Program-made: the position numbers and the translations under genes
The notes under the pieces: generated by a model
The model's database searches: none
What the model saw: only the letters and a program-made list of their open reading frames with translations
What the model was told of the DNA's origin: nothing
NCBI GenBank assembly: GCA_022820665.1
Contig: JAJEFB010000016.1
Coordinates: 46,892-110,891 of the forward strand
Reading direction: 5' to 3'
DNA: 64,000 bases
From: Anaerolineae bacterium
GTDB taxonomy: Bacteria > Chloroflexota > Anaerolineae > Aggregatilineales > Phototrophicaceae
Shown: positions 23,673 to 31,953 of the stretch, piece by piece
How the letters are laid out: every line of letters begins with the position of its first letter
Position numbering within the stretch: position 1 is the first letter of the stretch

Positions 23673-24746
23673 ATGGGCATCACGCTTGTGCGCGTGCCGG
23701 TTGATGATCTGGAAGACTTTGTTCATCGCGCTTTCATCGCGATGGGTTTGTCGGGCAAGGAAGCCGAATACTGTACGGCGGGTTTGATGGGCAGCGAACT
23801 GCGCTGCCTGCCCGGGCAGGGACAGGGCGTTGGCCGGCTGACCGGCTATTACGAGCGCATTTCCAAGGGGCTCTATCAGCCCGGCACGGAAATGGAAGTC
23901 ATCAAGGAATCGCCCGCTTTGGCGCTGGTCGACGCCAAGATGGTCATGGGATCGGTAGTCGGGCAAGAAGCCATGGGCATCGCCATGGACAAAGCCAAAA
24001 CCTGCGGCATCGGCGCTTGCGTGGTCTTCAATAGCACGCATTTTGGCTCGTCCGGCTATCACGCGCGGCGGGCGTTGGAGACTGATTGCATTGGCATCGC
24101 CATCACCAACGCCGGGGCGGAGATGGCGCCCTGGGGCGGGACTTCGCCACGGGTCGGCACGAACCCCTGGGGCATGGCGGCGCCAACCGGCGGAGACTTC
24201 CCGGTGGTTCTCGATATCGCCTTGACCACGGCCGGCAAGGGCATGATGCGTTGGCATGAACGCGAGGGCAAATCTATGCCGCTTGACTGGGCGCTGACGC
24301 CAGAGGGCTTGGAAACGGATGATCCCAGCGCCGCCATGGCGGGCGCATTGCTGGGCATTGGGCAGTACAAGGGATACGGCTTGTCGCTCTTCACCGATAT
24401 TCTGACGGGCGTCATCAGCGGCGGCGGTTTTGGGCTGGCGCCCTACCAAGACCGCTCGATCGCCAAGCTGGATGTCGCGCATACCTTCATCGCCATCGAC
24501 ATCGCCTGGTTCATGCCGGTCGAGGCGTTCAAAGCGCGCATGGATGCCTTCATCGCCGAGATCAAGAGCAGCGAATTGCGCCCGGGCTTTGACGAGATCC
24601 TGGTGCCGGGCGAGATCGACCACCGCCGCGAGCAGGCTTATCGCCGCGACGGCGCGTTGTTGGACGCGCAGGTCTTCGACCGGCTGCGAGAACTGGCGGA
24701 AACGCTGGATATCGACTTTCCTTTCGAGCGGGAGATCGTGGAATGA
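23673..24746 (+). CDS. Ldh2-type malate/lactate/ureidoglycolate dehydrogenase family protein
   Basis: A 357-aa NAD(P)-dependent oxidoreductase with the non-Rossmann fold of the LDH2/MDH2 family. Family members oxidise 2-hydroxy acids or reduce cyclic imines (malate, L-lactate, ureidoglycolate, delta-1-piperideine-2-carboxylate). Characteristic segments are the catalytic His region NSTHFGSSGYH, then ITNAGAEMAPWGG and VGTNPWGMAAP. The late part includes GQYKGYGLSLFTDILTGVISGG. Immediate neighbours are a VOC protein upstream and aminotransferase-like genes downstream (four-base overlap), so a role in 2-hydroxy- or imino-acid metabolism is likely. Confidence 0.88.
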   Translation: MGITLVRVPVDDLEDFVHRAFIAMGLSGKEAEYCTAGLMGSELRCLPGQGQGVGRLTGYYERISKGLYQPGTEMEVIKESPALALVDAKMVMGSVVGQEAMGIAMDKAKTCGIGACVVFNSTHFGSSGYHARRALETDCIGIAITNAGAEMAPWGGTSPRVGTNPWGMAAPTGGDFPVVLDIALTTAGKGMMRWHEREGKSMPLDWALTPEGLETDDPSAAMAGALLGIGQYKGYGLSLFTDILTGVISGGGFGLAPYQDRSIAKLDVAHTFIAIDIAWFMPVEAFKARMDAFIAEIKSSELRPGFDEILVPGEIDHRREQAYRRDGALLDAQVFDRLRELAETLDIDFPFEREIVE

Positions 24747-25480
24747 AACCGCCACAGACACTCAGCAGGCCGCTAGCGGGGCGCGTCGCCGGTGACCAAC
24801 CCCACCCTCCAGCCCCCTCACCGATGCTTCAGGGAGGGGGAGCGCAGCTCCCGCCCAATGTAATCGAAGCGGCGGTTGCCGCCCTGGAACGGGGTGAAAC
24901 GCATTACACCGACCGTCCCGGCATCCCCGAGTTTCGCGCTTGGGTGGCCGATCATCTGGCGGAACGCTTCGGGTTGCGTATCGACCCAACGGAGGTCACC
25001 ATCACTTGTGGCAGCACAGAAGCCCGTTTCGTGACGATGACGCTGCTGGCGGAAGCGGGCAGCGCTGTGCTCTGTCCCGGCGATTCGTCGCGTATCCGTG
25101 GAGCGCTGCATATTCTGGGCGCCGAAATCGTCGATTCGGTGCAGGATGACGTCAGCTTGCTTTACCTCAGTCCCGATGTTTATCGCGAAACCAGCATAGA
25201 GCTTTTGCAGCGAGCGGAAGATACGGATTGGTGGATCGTCTACGATCTCAGTTTCGCCAAGACTGCGCCGCGCTTTCACCCGGCGCAGAACGAAAAGCTG
25301 GCCTCGCGCGTGGTCACTATCGATTCCTTGTCGGCTGATTTGGCCGGCTGGCGGCTGGGCTGGATGGCGGGCTCGGCAGCGGCGCTGCGCTTGCGCGCCG
25401 GCAAGCAAGCCATCACCATTTGCACAACCGCTGTCTCGCAGTGGGCTGGGCTGGAATTCCTGAGGTCTCGTAAATCATGA
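24743..25480 (+). CDS. Degenerate aminotransferase-like protein lacking the PLP lysine
   Basis: A 245-aa protein with the fold-type-I aminotransferase pattern but short (normal about 390). Segments match the large domain: RGETHYTDRPGIPEFRAWVADHL, EVTITCGSTEARFVTMTLL, and the PLP-pyridine Asp in WWIVYDLSF. Where the next gene has DAFSKAYAMTGWRCGY, this one has DSLSADLAGWRLGW, so the Schiff-base Lys is Ala and two residues are missing. The NP motif region is also altered (LYLSPDVY), and the C-terminal small domain is absent. Its N-terminus (about residues 20-33, PHPPAPSPMLQGGG) is encoded by a CCCC-rich repeat. It overlaps the normal aminotransferase by four bases. It is either a decaying copy or a non-catalytic partner. 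Confidence 0.7.
   Translation: MKPPQTLSRPLAGRVAGDQPHPPAPSPMLQGGGAQLPPNVIEAAVAALERGETHYTDRPGIPEFRAWVADHLAERFGLRIDPTEVTITCGSTEARFVTMTLLAEAGSAVLCPGDSSRIRGALHILGAEIVDSVQDDVSLLYLSPDVYRETSIELLQRAEDTDWWIVYDLSFAKTAPRFHPAQNEKLASRVVTIDSLSADLAGWRLGWMAGSAAALRLRAGKQAITICTTAVSQWAGLEFLRSRKS
24795..24846. repeat. CCCC/GGGG repeat inside a reading frame
   Basis: The sequence ACCAACCCCACCCTCCAGCC ... CAGGGAGGGGGAGC has the same form as the intergenic palindromic repeats, but it is read in frame near the start of the aminotransferase-like gene. It replaces the residues that normally carry the N-terminal substrate-binding segment. Confidence 0.6.
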
Positions 25481-26658
25481 CCCTCCTCAATCCCAACATT
25501 CCTGAATCTGTTCGCGCCGTCGCCGCCGATGGCACGCAATTGCGCTACGCTTTGATGGAGATGGCGGGGCAGATGGACGATATCATCACGCTGGGACGCG
25601 GCGACCCTGACTTGCCGACCCCGCCCCACATCGTCGAAGCAGCCAACCGCGCCATGCGCGAGGGTCGTACCGGGCTGACGCCGGTGCAGGGTCTGCCGCA
25701 ATTGCGCGGCGCCATCGCCGAGCACATGCGCGCGTGCAATGGCTTGCCCGTCGCAGCGGAAAATGTCATGGTCACGACCGGCGGCCAGGAAGGGCTGTTC
25801 CTGGCTATACAGGCTTTAATCGACCCGGGGGACGAGATCCTGGTGCCGGACCCGCGCTATACCTCATATGACGATGCTATTCGTCGAGCGGGCGGCGAAA
25901 TGGTCATGGTGCCGACGGATCGTGAAGATGCCTTTAACCTGGAAGCGGAAGCGGTTGAGGGAGCCATTACGCCGGCGAGCAAAGCGCTGCTGATCGTGAC
26001 GCCGAGCAATCCCACCGCCGGCATTGTCACCGAAGACCGCCTGCGCGCCATCGCCGATGTCTGCATCCGCCACAACTTGATCGTGATCGTCGACGAGATC
26101 TACGGAAGAATTGTCTATGAGCCCTGGCGGCATTTCAGCATCGGGTCGCTGCCGGGCATGGCGCAGCGCACGATCACGCTGGACGCCTTCTCCAAAGCCT
26201 ACGCGATGACCGGCTGGCGCTGCGGCTATGCGGCCGCGCCGGAAAATGTCATTGATGCCATGGCGCGCGTCAAGGCGGTCACCACCGGACCGGTGGCCAC
26301 GGTATCGCAATGGGCGGGTTTGGCCGCCATCACCGGTCCACAAGACTGCGTGGGCGATTACTTGAAGATCTACACGGAGCGGCGCGCCGTCTTGCTGGAT
26401 GGTCTGGATCGCATGGGCTTCGCTTATGGCGAGCCGCGCGGGGGCTTGTTCGTCTGGGCGGACAGCTCGTCCACCGGCATCCATGCCGCCGAACTGTCTT
26501 ATCTGCTCTTGAAAGAGGGGCGCGTTTTGATCTTTCCCGGGACTGCCTTCGGCGAAAACTGGCGCGAATATGTGCGTATCACGATGCTGGAACCGATTGA
26601 AACGCTTAAGGAAGCGGTGGAGCGCATGCTGCCCGTGCTCGAGCGGTACCGCGTCTGA
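25477..26658 (+). CDS. Class I/II pyridoxal-phosphate aminotransferase
   Basis: A 393-aa fold-type-I PLP enzyme of the aspartate-aminotransferase superfamily. Visible landmarks are GRGDPDLPTPPHI at the N-terminus, VTTGGQEGLFLAIQALI, TPSNPTAGIV (substrate/PLP Asn), VDEIYGRIVYEP (PLP Asp and Tyr), DAFSKAYAMTGWRCGY (Schiff-base Lys) and a C-terminal Arg in REYVRITM. It transfers amino groups between amino and keto acids; specificity is not clear. Its start overlaps the stop of the degenerate homologue (ATGA). It is the last gene of the operon that began with DUF4438. Confidence 0.93.
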   Translation: MTLLNPNIPESVRAVAADGTQLRYALMEMAGQMDDIITLGRGDPDLPTPPHIVEAANRAMREGRTGLTPVQGLPQLRGAIAEHMRACNGLPVAAENVMVTTGGQEGLFLAIQALIDPGDEILVPDPRYTSYDDAIRRAGGEMVMVPTDREDAFNLEAEAVEGAITPASKALLIVTPSNPTAGIVTEDRLRAIADVCIRHNLIVIVDEIYGRIVYEPWRHFSIGSLPGMAQRTITLDAFSKAYAMTGWRCGYAAAPENVIDAMARVKAVTTGPVATVSQWAGLAAITGPQDCVGDYLKIYTERRAVLLDGLDRMGFAYGEPRGGLFVWADSSSTGIHAAELSYLLLKEGRVLIFPGTAFGENWREYVRITMLEPIETLKEAVERMLPVLERYRV

Positions 26659-26796
26659 CCGAGCGCGTCAGTTTGTGATTTTTTCGTAGGAATGCGGTAT
26701 TATCTGCTCTATGGCTACATCAGTCGGAAAGGAGCGCGTTATCGAAATATCCCTGTTTGATCGTCAGATGAGTCTTTCACTAATGAGGAGTAGAAA

Positions 26797-28443
26797 ATGA
26801 AACTGAAACTCACGTTAGCGCTTTCGCTATTGCTGATTCTCATGCTCGGGCTGGCGCCCATGATGAGCAGCGCGCAGTCGGTGCCGGTCCCGGACGATGA
26901 CACCCTCGTCATAGCGATTAATGGCGAGCCGGGCTCGATGGATCCGGCGCAGGTCGGCGGTTCGACCGGCGGCAGCAATTTCCGCATTATGATGCATACC
27001 TTCGCCACGCTTTACGAGTTGGGTCAGGCGAGCGGCGCGATTGACCCCTATCTCGCGCACAGCTTCACCGTTTCCGACGACGGCACGGAATGGACCTTCC
27101 ACATGCACGAAGGTTTGACCTGCGATGATGGCGAGCCTTTGACAGCTGAAGACGCCGCCTACAGCTTCAACCGCATGGCCGACCCGGCCAACGGCTTCAC
27201 TGGTAACTCGGCTGGATTCGTTGTCGCCTCGACCGGCTTTGTCGAAGCGCGCGCCGACAGCGAGCTGGATGTCACCATCGTCGCCAGGAAGCCGCAGAAC
27301 CGCGCCATGCGCCTGGGCTTGTACTCGGAGGTTTTGGTCCACTGCAAGGATTCTTACGAAGCGATGTCGTTTGAAGAAGCGGCGCGCAATGTAGTCGGCA
27401 GTGGTCCCTATTCCTTGGCTGAATGGGTGCCCGGCGAATACATGAGCTTGAAAGCGGTCGAAGGCTTTGGTCTGCGTCCGCAGGGCTTTGAAAATCTGGT
27501 TTGGCGCTTCATCCCCGAGCCGTCAACGGCCGTGGCGGAAGTCATCACCGGCAATGTCGATATCTACAAAGAATTTCCAGCCAACCAAGCCGACGCGATC
27601 AATAACTCGGGTGTGGCGGAAGCGCGTTTCTTCCCCGGCACCACCCGCACCTACATCGGCTTCAACCTGAACCCGGACGCGCCCTTCCGCGTCGAAAACC
27701 CCGACGATGTTGGCGCCCAAGCCATCATGAGGACCGATGTGCGCGTGGCGCTGCAATACGCCATTGACACTGACGCCATCTGCGAGAATCTGCTGCTCAC
27801 CACTTGCGAACGCGCTACCAGCCTGGTCAACCCCAGCAACGCTGATCACCCGACATTGGAGCCCTATCCCTATGATCCAGCCAAAGCCGAGGAACTGCTG
27901 GACGCGGCCGGCTATCCGCGCGGCGATGACGGCGTGCGCTTCTCGCTCGAGATGCCAGCGCGGCGCCTCACTGGCGCGATGGCGCCCGAAGTGGTCCTGG
28001 CGACCGCGCAGATGCTCACCGATGTCGGCGTTCAGACCGAAGCCATCTTCCAGGAATCGGGCGACTGGGTGGCAGCACTGATCACCCATGACTTGGGTCC
28101 CCTCTACTTCGGCCGTACCGGTGGCAGCGAATGGAGCGCCCAGTACGACATGGCGGATATCCCGGGCCACGAAGCCGGCTGCGGCGAAGCCGAGACCAAT
28201 TACACCAATTGGGACAACGATTTCTGGTGCACCGGTTGGGACACGCTGCCCTCGCTGACGGGCGACCCCGAAGCCGAGCGTGAGCTGGAAATCGCCATGC
28301 TGGAAGAGTTCTACAACGACCCGCCCTGGATCATGCTCTTCGCTGGACCACGCACCGAAGCGGTCAGCAACCGCATCAATTACGAGTCGCGCGCGGACTA
28401 CTTCATCACCGGTTACTCCGCGACGCTGAAGGACGATATGTAG
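26797..28443 (+). CDS. Peptide-type ABC transporter substrate-binding protein (DppA/OppA-like)
   Basis: A 548-aa family-5 extracytoplasmic binding protein. A Sec signal peptide covers about residues 1-26 (KLTLALSLLLILMLGL ... SSAQS). The mature part has the family hallmark EPGSMDPAQVGG, the WTFHMHEGLTCDDGEPLTAEDAAYSF module and a late EEFYNDPPWIMLF. Ligands of this family include peptides, sugars, nickel and opines, so the label peptide is only by family. It heads an operon with two permeases but no ATPases, and a pair of repeats follows its stop codon. Confidence 0.92.
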   Translation: MKLKLTLALSLLLILMLGLAPMMSSAQSVPVPDDDTLVIAINGEPGSMDPAQVGGSTGGSNFRIMMHTFATLYELGQASGAIDPYLAHSFTVSDDGTEWTFHMHEGLTCDDGEPLTAEDAAYSFNRMADPANGFTGNSAGFVVASTGFVEARADSELDVTIVARKPQNRAMRLGLYSEVLVHCKDSYEAMSFEEAARNVVGSGPYSLAEWVPGEYMSLKAVEGFGLRPQGFENLVWRFIPEPSTAVAEVITGNVDIYKEFPANQADAINNSGVAEARFFPGTTRTYIGFNLNPDAPFRVENPDDVGAQAIMRTDVRVALQYAIDTDAICENLLLTTCERATSLVNPSNADHPTLEPYPYDPAKAEELLDAAGYPRGDDGVRFSLEMPARRLTGAMAPEVVLATAQMLTDVGVQTEAIFQESGDWVAALITHDLGPLYFGRTGGSEWSAQYDMADIPGHEAGCGEAETNYTNWDNDFWCTGWDTLPSLTGDPEAERELEIAMLEEFYNDPPWIMLFAGPRTEAVSNRINYESRADYFITGYSATLKDDM

Positions 28444-28644
28444 GGGGCGCCCCCACCCCCTTGCCCCCTCCCCCATAAAGAGGGAGGGGGAATATACTGG
28501 GTCTAGGAAAATCGCAAGCGTGAACTTCACAGTTTTTTGGCGCTGTACATGCCAAACGACATCGCGCTCACGCTAACAAAGTCCTTCCCTCCTTGCGGGT
28601 CGCGCAGGCACTGACCTACGGGGAGGGATATAGGGAGGGGGTTG
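28441..28644. repeat. CCCC/GGGG palindromic repeats between binding protein and permease
   Basis: The first unit starts at the stop codon with the palindrome GGGGGCGCCCCC (28443-28454) and continues with CCCCCTCCC ... GGGAGGGGG. The second unit is at about 28583-28640 (TCCTTCCCTCCTTGCGGG ... GGGGAGGGATATAGGGAGGGGG). The gap of about 211 bp between the genes holds nothing else recognisable. Confidence 0.65.
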
Positions 28645-28654
28645 CAGCACTCCC

Positions 28655-29632
28655 ATGCACAAGTACGTCATTCGCCGGCTGCTCTTGACTGTGGTGGTGG
28701 TCTTTGGGGTCACGCTTTTGACTTTCTTGTCCATCCATCTGGCCGGCGATCCCACGATTTTCTATATCAGCGAGCGCGCCAGCAAAGAAGAGCGCCTGGC
28801 GGCGCGCCAGCGCCTCGGTTTCGACCGGCCGCTGCACGTGCAATACCTGGATTTCATTGTCAATCTGGCGCGGGGCGATACCGGCAATTCGCTGCAGCAT
28901 CGCGTTCCCGCCTTCGATGTGGTCATGGAGCGCATGCCGGCCACGCTGGAATTGACCATCGGCGGCTTTCTCCTGTCGACCGTCGTGGCTTTTCCGATTG
29001 GGGTGCTGGCGGCGACGCGCCGCGGCACCATGACCGATGGCACGTTGATGCTGGGCGCCATGCTGGGTCAATCGATGCCGAGCTTCTGGCTGGGCTTGAT
29101 GCTCATCTTATTCTTTGGCGTCACCCTGCGCTGGATGCCGGTATCCGGGCATGTGGCTTTTCTCAAACCGCTCTTCGAGGGCCGGGTCGACGAAGCGCTG
29201 ACCAACCTGCCCAGCGCCATCCGTTACTTGCTCATGCCGATGGTGGCGGTATCCGTTTATTCGATTTCTCGCAACTCGCGGCTGATTCGTTCGGCTGTAC
29301 TGGAAGTTTTGCGGCAGGATTATGTCGTCACCGCCCGCGCCAAAGGCTTAAACGAGCGCACGGTTATGATCCGCCACGCCATCCGCAACGCGCTCATACC
29401 GATCGTGACGGTGCTGGCGCTGCAGTTCGCCTTCCTCTTGAATGGCGTGATCGTGACTGAGACCGTATTCTCCTGGCCCGGCGTCGGGCGCCTGGTATTT
29501 GACGCTGTCAATCAGCGCGATGTGCCGCTGGTATTGACGGCGGTCGTCTTGCTTTCGTTTTTATTTGTCGGCGCCAACCTCATTGCCGACCTCATGTACG
29601 GCTTCCTTGATCCGCGTATCCGGCTGGAATGA
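28655..29632 (+). CDS. Peptide-type ABC transporter permease (DppB-like)
   Basis: A 325-aa membrane subunit. The N-terminal MHKYVIRRLLLTVVVVFGVTL helix is typical of DppB, followed by HLAGDPTIFYISERASKEE and the RQRLGFDRPLHVQYLDF segment seen in this subfamily. The EAA loop is DYVVTARAKGLNERTVMIRHAIRNALIP. It is separated from the binding-protein gene by two repeats and is followed ten bases later by the DppC-like gene. Confidence 0.92.
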   Translation: MHKYVIRRLLLTVVVVFGVTLLTFLSIHLAGDPTIFYISERASKEERLAARQRLGFDRPLHVQYLDFIVNLARGDTGNSLQHRVPAFDVVMERMPATLELTIGGFLLSTVVAFPIGVLAATRRGTMTDGTLMLGAMLGQSMPSFWLGLMLILFFGVTLRWMPVSGHVAFLKPLFEGRVDEALTNLPSAIRYLLMPMVAVSVYSISRNSRLIRSAVLEVLRQDYVVTARAKGLNERTVMIRHAIRNALIPIVTVLALQFAFLLNGVIVTETVFSWPGVGRLVFDAVNQRDVPLVLTAVVLLSFLFVGANLIADLMYGFLDPRIRLE

Positions 29633-29642
29633 GCGAACATCA

Positions 29643-30608
29643 ATGAGCGCCTCTCCCGACCCCAAGACAGCACAAAGCGCCGGTCACGTTTCCTCGCTTG
29701 ATTTTCAGATGGAGGAAATGTACGAGCCGCAGTCCTTCACGCAGCGGGCTATCACCAGCATGACGCGGGCGCGCTATCCGGTGGTCGCCATCATCTTTCT
29801 GACGCTGATTGCGCTCTGCGCCATATTAGCGCCGCAGTTGGCGCCAAAGGATCCCAACCGCATCGAGATTTTCGATACGCTCAAGCCGCCGTTCAGCTAC
29901 AACCGTGACGGCGAGTTGGAGTATGTGCTGGGCACGGATTCCACCGGGCGCGATGTGCTCTCGCGGGTGGTATATGGCGCGCGGATTTCATTCTTTGTCG
30001 GCTTGGCGGCGGTCGGCCTGGGCGGCGGCGCTGGCACCATTCTCGGGCTGACGGCAGGTTACCTGGGGGGCCGCGTCGATGACTTGATCATGCGCCTGGC
30101 TGACATCCAACTGGCTTATCCTTTCATCCTCTTCGCCATCATGATTTTGACGATTCTGGGAGAAGGCGTTCTAAACCTGGTCCTGGTTCTGGGAGTCGGA
30201 CAGTGGGTCACTTACGCGCGCATCGCCCGCGCCGAGACGCTGGTGCAGCGCGAGCGCGAGTTCGTCGAAGCGGTGCGCGCCCTGGGCGCCACCGAATGGC
30301 GCATCATGTTCCGTACTATCTTGCCCAACATCCTGACGCCGCTGATCGTGATCGCCTCATTCAACGTGGCCGGCGTCATCTTGTCCGAAGCGTCACTCTC
30401 CTTCCTCGGTCTCGGCGTGCCTGAAAGCGTGCCCACCTGGGGCGCTATGCTGGCCAACAGCCGCAATCAATTATTGAGCGGGTCTTGGTGGCTGGCGGTC
30501 TTTCCGGGCTTGGCGATCATGTTCACGGTGGTATCGCTTAACATCCTGGGCGATTGGCTGCGCGACTTCCTGGATCCACGTTTGCGCGGCTCGGGACAGG
30601 GATTGTAG
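29643..30608 (+). CDS. Peptide-type ABC transporter permease (DppC-like)
   Basis: A 321-aa membrane subunit with an N-terminal cytoplasmic tail of about 40 residues, a first helix (VVAIIFLTLIALCAILAP), the loop motif GTDSTGRDVLSR and the EAA loop EFVEAVRALGATEWRIMFRTILP. It ends with the usual DPRLRGSGQ tail. The ATG at 29643 is used; the reading frame extends further upstream into the preceding gene. No ATPase gene follows, so ATP hydrolysis must come from another locus, perhaps the fusion at 1.35-3.43 kb. Confidence 0.92.
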   Translation: MSASPDPKTAQSAGHVSSLDFQMEEMYEPQSFTQRAITSMTRARYPVVAIIFLTLIALCAILAPQLAPKDPNRIEIFDTLKPPFSYNRDGELEYVLGTDSTGRDVLSRVVYGARISFFVGLAAVGLGGGAGTILGLTAGYLGGRVDDLIMRLADIQLAYPFILFAIMILTILGEGVLNLVLVLGVGQWVTYARIARAETLVQREREFVEAVRALGATEWRIMFRTILPNILTPLIVIASFNVAGVILSEASLSFLGLGVPESVPTWGAMLANSRNQLLSGSWWLAVFPGLAIMFTVVSLNILGDWLRDFLDPRLRGSGQGL

Positions 30609-30709
30609 CCGCGCGGCGCGTAATCGGCGAGAAGGACAGCCGCGCTCAGGCAAAACAACATACCTCCCGCTCTAGCGAGCCAGGCGGTTTATCAATTAGA
30701 GGAGAGTCA

Positions 30710-31450
30710 ATGGACAATTTGCGCGGTCAAAGCGCTATCATTACCGGGGCGGCGCAAGGCTTGGGTTATGCCATAGCCAAAGCCTATGTCCACGAAGGCA
30801 TGCGCGTCGCTTTGATGGACATCCGCGGCGATCTGCTCGAAACGGTCGCCAGCGAATTCACCGCAGCGGGTGGCGATGTATTGCCCATCACCGTTGATTT
30901 GTCTGACGCCGCTCAAACGCAAACTGCCGTCGAGGCAGCCTTGGGACAGTATGGCCCGCCCCGCGCCCTGATCCACAACGCCGCGCTGCTGATCACGCGT
31001 TCCATGCGAGAAATCACGCTGGATCAGTGGCAGACAGAGATCAATATCATCCTGCAAGCCGCATTCATCTTGAGCAAGGCGGTCTGGCAGCCGATGATCG
31101 ATGCCGGCGGCGGCAGTATCGTCTATTTGTCCTCTGGTTCCGGCTACAAGGGATTCATCGAAGAGGTCGCCTACAACCCGGGCAAGCACGGCATCGAGGG
31201 CTTGATGAAGTGCCTGGCGCTGGAGGGGAAGCCCTTCAACATCGCCGTCAACTGCGCCACGCCCGGCGCGCCCATCAATACGCCCATGTCCGACACGAAC
31301 TACAGCGAGGAACAGAAGCAGCATTGGGTTGACCCCGCCCTGCTGACGCCGGCTTTTGTCTATCTGGCAAAACAGGACGGCTCCGGTTTGAGCGGTCATC
31401 GCGTGGCCGCGCGGGCTAGCGGCAAATGGGATGCAGTCGATTTGTTATAA
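30710..31450 (+). CDS. SDR family NAD(P)-dependent oxidoreductase
   Basis: A 246-aa classical short-chain dehydrogenase. The nucleotide motif TGAAQGLG is near residue 12, the NAG-type motif reads HNAALL, and the catalytic Ser lies in YLSSGSGYKG. The YxxxK pair is in AYNPGKHGIEGL. Start chosen at 30710 because of the strong AGAGGAGAG six bases upstream. Substrate is unknown; the insertion around GFIEEVA before the active Tyr is slightly unusual. It is preceded by the importer operon and followed by a TIR-flanked element. Confidence 0.9.
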   Translation: MDNLRGQSAIITGAAQGLGYAIAKAYVHEGMRVALMDIRGDLLETVASEFTAAGGDVLPITVDLSDAAQTQTAVEAALGQYGPPRALIHNAALLITRSMREITLDQWQTEINIILQAAFILSKAVWQPMIDAGGGSIVYLSSGSGYKGFIEEVAYNPGKHGIEGLMKCLALEGKPFNIAVNCATPGAPINTPMSDTNYSEEQKQHWVDPALLTPAFVYLAKQDGSGLSGHRVAARASGKWDAVDLL

Positions 31451-31461
31451 TTCATGTTTTA

Positions 31462-31930
31462 GCCACAGAGGCACAGAGACACAGAGGAAAGACATTTTCG
31501 CGGAGGCTTGGACTAAAGTGGCTAACAGAAACGACTCGGACCCGTTGACTTATCAAATAATCGGCGCAGCGATCGAGGTTCATCGCGAGCTGGGTCCGAA
31601 ATTGCTTGAGAATATCTATGAAGAGGCACTTTGTATTGAATTGGATCTTAGGCAACTTAACTACGAACGCCAGAAAAAGATTGAACTCGATTACAAGGGA
31701 CACAGGGTCGGCACATTCTTTGTTGATATCATCGTTGAAAATAGCGTGATTATTGAGCTGAAGTCAGTTGCAAATCTGGCGCCCGTTCATGAAGCGCAGT
31801 TAATCAGCTACCTGAAACTCACCAAGTTACGCCGTGGCTTGCTTATCAACTTCAGTGTGGCAACTCTAAAGGAAGGCATCAAACGCATTACAGTTTGATT
31901 CTTTTCTCTGTGTCTCTGCGCCTCTGTGGC
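31462..31930. mobile_element. TIR-flanked element carrying a GxxExxY gene
   Basis: Ends are 27-bp inverted repeats, GCCACAGAGGCACAGAGACA... at 31462-31488 and its complement at 31904-31930, with 25 of 27 bases matching. The 469-bp element contains a single gene. A third, diverged solo copy of the end (CTCTGTGCTCTCTGCGCCTC...) is at 59468-59494. No clear target duplication is seen. Whether it moves by itself is unknown; the encoded PD-(D/E)XK-like protein is the only candidate enzyme. Confidence 0.65.
31518..31898 (+). CDS. GxxExxY family protein (PD-(D/E)XK nuclease-like)
   Basis: A 126-aa protein with the name-giving motif GPKLLENIYEEAL (G, E and Y present) and a nuclease-like core FFVDIIVENSVIIELKSV, where Asp and the E-L-K triad form a PD-(D/E)XK-type site. 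A final RRGLLINF strand matches the family. The GTG at 31518 preceded by GGAGG was preferred; an ATG at 31431 would add 29 residues translated from the inverted repeat (HRGTETQRK), as is often annotated for this family. Biological function is unknown; it lies wholly inside the inverted-repeat element. Confidence 0.82.
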   Translation: MANRNDSDPLTYQIIGAAIEVHRELGPKLLENIYEEALCIELDLRQLNYERQKKIELDYKGHRVGTFFVDIIVENSVIIELKSVANLAPVHEAQLISYLKLTKLRRGLLINFSVATLKEGIKRITV

Positions 31931-31953
31931 GAGCAATTCTTAGGAGAAGAAAG

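Noticed and set aside
26655..26690. Terminator after the aminotransferase gene
   Set aside because: CTGAC/GTCAG is only a 5-bp stem and the T-run is several bases away.
22995..28644. CCCC/GGGG repeats as a CRISPR array
   Set aside because: Units are palindromic, unevenly spaced, vary in sequence and have no unique spacers between identical repeats; no cas genes are present.
31431..31517. ATG start for the GxxExxY gene at 31431
   Set aside because: It overlaps the SDR gene and translates the inverted repeat; the GTG at 31518 has a GGAGG site and gives the normal family length.
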